The position numbers and the translations under genes were made by a program. The notes under the pieces were generated by a model that was given only the letters and a program-made list of their open reading frames with translations, was not told the origin of the DNA and ran no database searches. From NCBI GenBank assembly GCA_013288885.1, contig JABDBA010000002.1, positions 1-45,829 of the forward strand: 45,829 nucleotides of DNA. The letters run 5' to 3'. Below, piece by piece: positions 40,463 to 45,829 of the stretch (positions within the stretch are counted from its first letter, which is position 1; each line of letters starts with the position of its first letter). The stretch is from Gammaproteobacteria bacterium (GTDB lineage Bacteria; Pseudomonadota; Gammaproteobacteria; JABDBA01).

Positions 40463-42697
40463 CTATGTGTTCCTGATAGGAATTTGGATTTTAGGTTTTA
40501 ATGGAACTAATATCTGACTGTAAGTTCGCACTACTCGATTATAAAAATCTTTTTCTTTTGGCGCAATAACGCTTATTACTAGGGCATAGGGAAGTTGTTG
40601 AGGATTTTTTGCTACGTTCCCTCCTTCTCGATGGTGAAACCAAATGTCAAAGCATGGATTATGAAGAGATGTACCTAACAGAGATTTTTGCTGTCTGATA
40701 CAAGGTTCCCATTTGAAGCCCTCTTCTCTGAGGCGAAATTCTGCAACACCGAAAAGTTGTGATCCTGAAAAGAAGGGAACTGTTTTTGCATGCATAGGAA
40801 CTTTACCATTTTTTTCTTTGCTAAATTTCATTGAATGGGGACGAAATGCTACTTCTAGCCCACCTTTAGTATATGTTCCTGGGTTTTCTGGATCTACCTC
40901 TGGCGCAATGGCAAGAGTAGCTCTTAATAATACTTTACCATTGATGTTTCCATCAGGTAGAGGAATGGCTGCTCTCAAGTGTTGCCCTAGTGGAAGCATA
41001 CCTCTATAAATGACTAGAGCTTCATGATCTTCGCAGGTCATCAAAATTTGAGGGTCTGTTTCCAGACGTCCCCAACCGACCTCAGTCCGCCCGTGGTTTT
41101 CAGCATTGGCGCGATGAATAAGAAGAGCGCGAACAGCAAGAGGTGGAACATCTGCGCCTGCCAAAATCCTCGTAGCTGCAGCACAACTCAAAACAAGAGG
41201 AGATGCGAAGCTAGTTCCTGCAGTTGGAACAGCGAGCGGTTTTTGTGAGGCTGCTAATACCATAAAAGGTTCTTCGCTCGATCCACCGAATGCTACACCA
41301 TCGGGTTTGACATATCCCGGACTCCTGCCAGGCCCTACAGAACTATAAGTAGCTCGTTTCCATGTCGGTGAAAAGCTGTCGGTAGCGCCAACAGCTAAAA
41401 TATTGACTCCATCAGCAGGTGGTTGAATTCTATTTAACCGAAGATCTTCATCTCGTTCGCCACTGTTCCCTGCTGCAATTGTTGCTAATATTTGGTCAGA
41501 GGAAAATCGTGTGTCTAATGAAGAAGTCCACTGATTAACATCATCGTCTTCTATTGAAAAATTTGGACCTAAGCTTATATTTATAAAGTTGTACTTTCCT
41601 TTGTTTGCATCAAGATGTGCGAGAATTCGATCGAGAACATCTAAATATTCCATATCGTTACTTTTTTTTGCATCAAGAACACGGACGTGATCAACAGGGC
41701 AGAATGGTCTTCTAAGAGGTTGTCCTTTGATCAATTGGCCAAACAAAAATGCCGACGTTACGCCTAACCCATGCTGCACGAGCGAAGGATTGGGGATGCC
41801 GATACCCTGTGGTTCAATATAGTTCACCCATTTGTTCAAGTTTAAACTTAGTGGCAATCCACCATCAAAAATAACTGCACGAACATCGTTCGAAAGCGGG
41901 CTTTCTGCTGGCAGTTCGACATCGAAATTTTCGATGCTGCGAGTAATACCAGATGGAAGAGGGCGAATTAATGGCATGCCGCGAATTACTCGAACAAAAG
42001 TAAAGACAGCTATGTCTTTGATTTTGACCACTTTGCATCTGATGGGAACAAATGTCAGACCGTTTATTGTTCTTGCACGATCTGAGATGGGAACTGCGCC
42101 AATCATTTTACAGTAATCCATGAATTCCTGAACAATTTGTTTGTGCCCTGAATTGTGAAGTACCACTTCAAACACGGCCTCTTCCTTCTCTTCAGGAATA
42201 CCGCGCAATTTTTCTTGAAAAATAAAAGGTTTAAGATCTTCAATTTGTGTGATAGTGGATGCGGCGAAGGTCGTTTTGTCCCAAACAGTAATTTCATTTA
42301 ACCAGTTTTCAAAGTTGATTTTCTTGCCAGCAATAAAAACTTGTTCGGCGACAGCTTCTATGGGATGTTTTTTAATTCCCCAAGATTCTGGTTTTATTTT
42401 CTTAGGCCTTGTTCCGATAGCGCGAAGTCCCGTGGATCTCAGTAGATCTCGGGGAAAATCAGATTTTGAAACATACCTCGGATGAAGAGTGAGTACGGCA
42501 ACTACCTCTCCATCAGGACATGCGGGAGCGGGAATTTTACTCAGAATGTTTGTGGTTTTTTCAAGTCTTTCGCTGATTCTTTTTTTGGCAGAAAGGAAGT
42601 CGTAAGGTGGGTTTTTTAAACCACCTCCCGTTGGTACAACAACTGTTTTCGTTAATAGTTCACCTTTCCCGAGCAAAAAATTTTGTTCACGTGCCAT
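40463..42697 (-). CDS. ietS: IetS-like subtilisin-family serine protease
   Basis: 744 aa, no signal peptide, so cytoplasmic. The N-terminal ~265 residues are a family-specific region. The S8 catalytic triad is complete: Asp278 (VRAVIFDGGLP), His309 (SLVQHGLGVTSAF) and Ser496 (PTAGTSFASPLVL), with oxyanion Asn411 (IAAGNSGERDED). Residues after ~540 form a C-terminal domain of beta-rich character. Paired AAA ATPase plus subtilase genes are known as IetAS, first described on an Agrobacterium plasmid and later as an anti-phage system. It starts 1 bp after the ietA stop with GAGGA upstream, so the pair is one operon. Presumably the ATPase restrains or directs the protease (inference). Confidence 0.88.
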   Translation of the reverse strand: MAREQNFLLGKGELLTKTVVVPTGGGLKNPPYDFLSAKKRISERLEKTTNILSKIPAPACPDGEVVAVLTLHPRYVSKSDFPRDLLRSTGLRAIGTRPKKIKPESWGIKKHPIEAVAEQVFIAGKKINFENWLNEITVWDKTTFAASTITQIEDLKPFIFQEKLRGIPEEKEEAVFEVVLHNSGHKQIVQEFMDYCKMIGAVPISDRARTINGLTFVPIRCKVVKIKDIAVFTFVRVIRGMPLIRPLPSGITRSIENFDVELPAESPLSNDVRAVIFDGGLPLSLNLNKWVNYIEPQGIGIPNPSLVQHGLGVTSAFLFGQLIKGQPLRRPFCPVDHVRVLDAKKSNDMEYLDVLDRILAHLDANKGKYNFINISLGPNFSIEDDDVNQWTSSLDTRFSSDQILATIAAGNSGERDEDLRLNRIQPPADGVNILAVGATDSFSPTWKRATYSSVGPGRSPGYVKPDGVAFGGSSEEPFMVLAASQKPLAVPTAGTSFASPLVLSCAAATRILAGADVPPLAVRALLIHRANAENHGRTEVGWGRLETDPQILMTCEDHEALVIYRGMLPLGQHLRAAIPLPDGNINGKVLLRATLAIAPEVDPENPGTYTKGGLEVAFRPHSMKFSKEKNGKVPMHAKTVPFFSGSQLFGVAEFRLREEGFKWEPCIRQQKSLLGTSLHNPCFDIWFHHREGGNVAKNPQQLPYALVISVIAPKEKDFYNRVVRTYSQILVPLKPKIQIPIRNT

Positions 42698-42698
42698 A

Positions 42699-43844
42699 TT
42701 ATTTTATCCTCTTCGTTTTTTTATGATATTTCTTTTCGCTCGATTGTGATCCGCAATGTTTACGGATGGTATCTCTCGATAACCCGGTAAGATCATGTAT
42801 TTGATATTGCGATAACCCGATAGATGTTAAAACTTTTGCCCAAGCTCGTTTTGCATTTAAAGATGCGCCTTTGCTCTGATCATGTATAAATTGTATGATA
42901 ACATCCTGTAGAGACAAACCAAGAACAAGTGTTTGTCTACGCAAACGATCTAATTCACGTTTAATTTCTGCAAAGCTTTTATCCGCAAATAAAGTAGATA
43001 AAAAAGGAATTGCATTATTTCCTAACTCTTGAGGGAATTCGTCTAACCCTAAAACTTTTTCGATATAACGCAGGCGAAGGCTTTCTTCTGGTTTTGGAAA
43101 CTCAATAATTCTATCAAATCTTCTCCATACTGCGGGGTCTAAAAGTTCTGGATGATTGGTCGCGGCAATTAATATTCCTGTGTCAGGCCAATCATCGATC
43201 GCTTGAAGGAGTACAGTGACTAAGCGCTTCAGCTCGCCCACTTCACTATTGTCATCTCTTTTTTTGGCGATAGCATCGAATTCATCTAACAAAAGAATCG
43301 ATGGGCTTCGTTTTGCAAACTCAAGAACCGCCCGAATATTGTTACCTGTTTTACCAAGATAACTGCTCATTACTGCGGCCAGATCTAATGTGAGAAGTGG
43401 TCGAGATGTTTCACGAGCCAACCATCGTGCTGCCAGTGTTTTACCCACTCCAGGTGGACCGACAAAAAGAAGGCTTCTAGATGGCGTAAGACCGGCTTCT
43501 CTAAGTTCATCAAAGCGCTCGCGTTCTTTAACTGTTTCAATGAGGGATTGTTCAACAGACTCAGGCCAGCTAACTGAGGAAGGCACTTCAGGAAAAAGCT
43601 CTCTCCGAAGTAACTCCTGCCGAGAATCTATATCGACGGGGAGAATTTCAGCAGCCACTGCATGACGAATTCCATTACTTTCTTTGGCTAAATGAAAAAC
43701 TATTTCTTTGCCATAGCTGGCTAAATCGGGTCTGCGCTTCAGTATGGGCGTTATTGTTCGACTTACATAAGCCTTAAGGTCTTCTTCTTTTCCATTTAAT
43801 GCCAATCTAGCAATATGGACTATATCTTTTTCAATGTCGCTCAT
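42699..43844 (-). CDS. ietA: IetA-like AAA+ ATPase
   Basis: 381 aa. A helical N-terminal domain (1-110) precedes a classical AAA+ module: Walker A FVGPPGVGKTLAARW (Gly129-Thr136), pore-loop-like SYLGKTGNNI, Walker B ILLLDEFDAIAKKR (Asp187, Glu188), sensor 1 Asn230 (AATNHP) and arginine finger RRFDR (241-245). The C-terminal ~40 residues form a helix-turn-helix-like segment (GLSQYQIHDLTGLSRDTIRK), unusual for a plain AAA protease partner and perhaps used for self-regulation. Ends in a Lys-rich tail. It is the first gene of the ietA-ietS operon; a long gap upstream with inverted repeats separates it from the divergent DUF2971-like gene. Confidence 0.88.
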   Translation of the reverse strand: MSDIEKDIVHIARLALNGKEEDLKAYVSRTITPILKRRPDLASYGKEIVFHLAKESNGIRHAVAAEILPVDIDSRQELLRRELFPEVPSSVSWPESVEQSLIETVKERERFDELREAGLTPSRSLLFVGPPGVGKTLAARWLARETSRPLLTLDLAAVMSSYLGKTGNNIRAVLEFAKRSPSILLLDEFDAIAKKRDDNSEVGELKRLVTVLLQAIDDWPDTGILIAATNHPELLDPAVWRRFDRIIEFPKPEESLRLRYIEKVLGLDEFPQELGNNAIPFLSTLFADKSFAEIKRELDRLRRQTLVLGLSLQDVIIQFIHDQSKGASLNAKRAWAKVLTSIGLSQYQIHDLTGLSRDTIRKHCGSQSSEKKYHKKTKRIK

Positions 43845-44221
43845 ATTAGCCTATAGTAATATACTTATATTTAAGTTATTTTATATATAACAGACTAAAT
43901 TATAAGTTACTTTAAAATATTAGTCTAGTGGTTTGAATGGTTTTTGGGATGTAACTTATGAGTTGTTCAAGTGGTTATGTAGGCCAAAAAATAAGCACCT
44001 GTGTTTTTATGGGACGCACTATTTTGTTATCGAGGTAGTTCGGTATTTTAATGTCTCTATATCTGATTAAACTGCATAGTAGCGGTGCAATGCTAATCCA
44101 AATATGGTTATAATTTGCTACGATTCGGTAAGCATATATTATAGTAGTTTAGGATACGAAATCCGCCAAAATTTTTATGGCCATATGTATTGATAATAGA
44201 TAAATAGGTAGAGCTAGAGAA
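43845..44221. promoter_or_regulatory. 377-bp divergent spacer between ietA and the DUF2971-like gene
   Basis: No gene is seen (longest short frame is 26 codons and unconvincing). ATAAGTTAC (43902-43910) is inverted exactly at GTAACTTAT (43951-43959), and GTTAT/ATAAC with a 7-bp spacer occurs at about 43874-43890. These lie 30-115 bp before the ietA start and may be operators, perhaps for the HTH-like tail of IetA. Confidence 0.4.
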
Positions 44222-45199
44222 ATGGAAAAAATTACTACGGGTTTTAGTGTGAATCCATTAGTTGGCAGCCTTAGGGCAAATCAATTAATGGGGAGATATA
44301 TTAAAACAAAATATTTTATTGATTTACTTAATAGTAAATCATTGTGGTTTACGAGAATTAATAATTGGCAATTGATTGATCCATGTGAGGCTGAATTGCT
44401 GCCAGTTTTTAAAAAACATTTAAGGGCGTCACATAGATCAAGTGAATATGAATATAATTTTCATAAATCTTTGGTGGATTTAAGCTTAAAGTCCAGTTTT
44501 GGTTGTTGCTTTACATTGTATGAAAATTATGAAAATGATCATATGTGGCAGGTGTTTACTCCAGAAGTAACAGATTTTGGAGTTTTAATAATTATAAAAG
44601 CTATTGATTTATATAATTCTCTTTTGAATTTAAAATATCTTTACCCATGTCAATATTTTTCAAAGGTTAAATATATTAATGACGCAAAAGCAAAATCGAT
44701 GCAACCTAGAGATTGTACACATTCAAATAAAGAAACGTTTCAATATGAGGAAAGCCATTTTTTAAAACGAATTTCTTATTCTAATGAAAAGGAAGTGAGG
44801 GCAGTATTGTCTTCAGAAGAAAGTAAATGGTCAATCTTACTACACCAATATTTAAAGATAAATAAAATTCCTTATTATCCTATTGATACTCCACAACCAA
44901 AAGATTGTATTGGTATTAAAATGATGCGTAGTATGGTCATTCGCTGCCCGAATGACAGAGTTGTATTTTTAAATAAAGAGCAAGGTGAAGGTTTTATAAA
45001 TTTTATAGAAAATTATTATAACAACAGTGTTTCCACTGGGGTCAACGTCCCTTTTGATTATAATTATATTCAAAAAATCATTATCCATCCACGGTTAAAT
45101 AAAGGTCATGATGTTTATAAGGCCATTCAAGCTGAAATTGAAAACAAGAAGATTGGTTGTGAAATAATCGATAGTGGTCTATATAAACAAGCATGGTAA
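44222..45199 (+). CDS. DUF2971-like protein
   Basis: 325 aa, strongly AT-rich compared with the neighbouring ietAS genes. The N-terminal part has the DUF2971 look: YIKTKYFIDLLNSKSLWFTR, INNWQLIDPCEAELLP, and a later SYSNEKEVRAVLSS; the closing segment YNYIQKIIIHPRLN matches the usual C-terminal pattern. The family's central MWxHYA motif is only partly present (NDHMWQVFTP). It is only distantly related to the DUF2971 protein of the ImmA-PIN operon. Function unknown. It diverges from ietA and may be an accessory of that system or an independent cargo gene. The ribosome-binding site is weak. Confidence 0.7.
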   Translation: MEKITTGFSVNPLVGSLRANQLMGRYIKTKYFIDLLNSKSLWFTRINNWQLIDPCEAELLPVFKKHLRASHRSSEYEYNFHKSLVDLSLKSSFGCCFTLYENYENDHMWQVFTPEVTDFGVLIIIKAIDLYNSLLNLKYLYPCQYFSKVKYINDAKAKSMQPRDCTHSNKETFQYEESHFLKRISYSNEKEVRAVLSSEESKWSILLHQYLKINKIPYYPIDTPQPKDCIGIKMMRSMVIRCPNDRVVFLNKEQGEGFINFIENYYNNSVSTGVNVPFDYNYIQKIIIHPRLNKGHDVYKAIQAEIENKKIGCEIIDSGLYKQAW

Positions 45200-45412
45200 T
45201 AAAATTGGTTTATTTATCCTCATTCTAAAAAATAAGTAAGTATTATTTTGCAATAGATTCTGCTGCACTTGGATACCTATAAAATACGTGCCCGCGGGTA
45301 TATGGGGATCATTTCTTATTTTGTATCACAAAAAAGCGGCGTATTTTTTAGTTTCTTCATTAACTCTTGTAAACAATTATCATGCCCATTAATAAACTTT
45401 TTTATATATTTA
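45200..45412. other. 213-bp gap between convergent DUF2971-like and hsdS genes
   Basis: No gene is seen. An 8-bp inverted pair AAAATACG (45281-45288) and CGTATTTT (45340-45347), and the palindrome CCCGCGGG at about 45291-45298, are present. No T-rich hairpin typical of an intrinsic terminator follows either gene. Confidence 0.4.
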
Positions 45413-45829
45413 TTACGCCACGGCTTGCTCGACCATCACATTTGCTAGCTTTTGCTGCAGCTGATTTGCCTCCGTGATGCGAGATTTTAGTTGATGGCAG
45501 ATTGTCATTAGTTCATTGATTTTGGCGATGATGCGGTGTTGTTCAGCAAGAGGTGGTAGTGGAATTAACAAAGCTGCAATTGATTCCGAATTAAGAGTGT
45601 TTCCTTTAATTGCGCTTTTGGAGTTCCCGGCCATTGTACGAGCAGGTAAAACCTTAAATAAAAAATCCTTAAAAATACTTTGATTGGGATAAATTGAGAT
45701 AATTGCTTCATTATGGAAGGCAGGTTTATCAAGTATTGAAATTTTTCCCAGAGTTAATTTGAAGCTCATTAAAATCGTTCCTGCTGGTGCAGGTTCACAC
45801 CTAAAAATTTCAGATACTGCTTTATTTGT
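45413..45829 (-). CDS. hsdS: Type I restriction specificity subunit HsdS, C-terminal part, cut by window
   Basis: The frame is open to the window edge, reading TNKAVSEIFRCEPAPAGTIL before the internal Met at 45769, so the start lies beyond base 45829; about 138 residues are visible. GTILMSFKLTLGKISIL and IPLPPLAEQHRIIAKINELM are hallmark segments of the second target-recognition domain end and distal conserved helix of HsdS. In the family HsdS dictates the DNA sequence recognised by the HsdM/HsdR complex; those genes are probably beyond the window. The C-terminus is normal length (QQKLANVMVEQAVA). It adds a restriction system to the defence-rich region. Confidence 0.88.
   Translation of the reverse strand, partial: TNKAVSEIFRCEPAPAGTILMSFKLTLGKISILDKPAFHNEAIISIYPNQSIFKDFLFKVLPARTMAGNSKSAIKGNTLNSESIAALLIPLPPLAEQHRIIAKINELMTICHQLKSRITEANQLQQKLANVMVEQAVA

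Noticed and set aside
43958..44038. 26-codon frame upstream of ietA on the plus strand
   Set aside because: No ribosome-binding site and no recognisable protein features.
45040..45053. GGGGTCAACGTCCC in the DUF2971-like gene as another repeat head
   Set aside because: No paired arm is present and it lies in normal coding sequence; probably coincidence.

Overview
The window looks like a piece of chromosome from a host-associated gammaproteobacterium, most likely a Legionellales/Coxiellaceae relative. This is inferred from very large ankyrin-repeat proteins with Ser-rich tails, the gammaproteobacterial rppH-ptsP gene order, an AT-rich composition and very tight gene packing. No rRNA or tRNA gene, CRISPR array, IS transposase or replication origin was recognised, and no convincing intrinsic terminator was found.

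Layout. 1-8695: two tandem paralogous giant proteins (ankyrin repeats, one membrane segment, coiled-coil/low-complexity stretch, a shared C-terminal domain of unknown function and a Ser-rich tail); these are candidate secreted effectors. 8696-17113: mostly housekeeping genes, namely ptsP and rppH, a divergent BCCT-like transporter, a fused alpha/beta 2-oxoacid dehydrogenase E1, an AI-2E-type permease, a bcp peroxiredoxin and a VOC protein. 17147-22324: two orphan proteins (274 and 749 aa), an SDR oxidoreductase and a YhiN-type flavoprotein. 22477-24383: a two-gene RloA/RloB (AbiL-type) defence module. 24400-29253: a TMEM175-type channel, an FMN split-barrel protein divergent from a MocR regulator with an inverted-repeat operator between them, a yqjD-yqjE-yqjK-like stress operon, and an atypical NAD-dependent epimerase.

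29395-45829 is an accessory, defence-rich region: a HipT kinase with a fused HipS-HTH antitoxin behind three regularly spaced operators; a metallophosphoesterase next to an AAA/DUF4143 ATPase whose far side carries a decayed scrap of the phosphoesterase gene; an XRE-ImmA / PIN / DUF2971 operon behind a large palindrome; DUF2147, a kinase-acetyltransferase fusion, a quinone oxidoreductase and a GNAT protein; a small secreted Cys-rich protein flanked by two copies of a 69-bp palindromic repeat, one of which abuts a HigA-like antitoxin fragment; an IetA/IetS (AAA ATPase plus subtilase) pair; a second DUF2971-like gene; and the C-terminal end of a type I restriction specificity subunit running off the window.

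Two themes recur. First, short hairpin repeats, several headed GGGGTCA, lie between genes and in one case inside one (37213-37318), where the repeat is translated and joins a kinase domain to an acetyltransferase domain. Second, six convergent gene pairs in the window overlap or abut (38, 30, 11 and 8 bp overlaps, 0 and 1 bp gaps), leaving no room for terminators. The most system-like novelties are the HipT/HipS-HTH module with its operator array, the ImmA-PIN-DUF2971 operon, and the paired ankyrin proteins.
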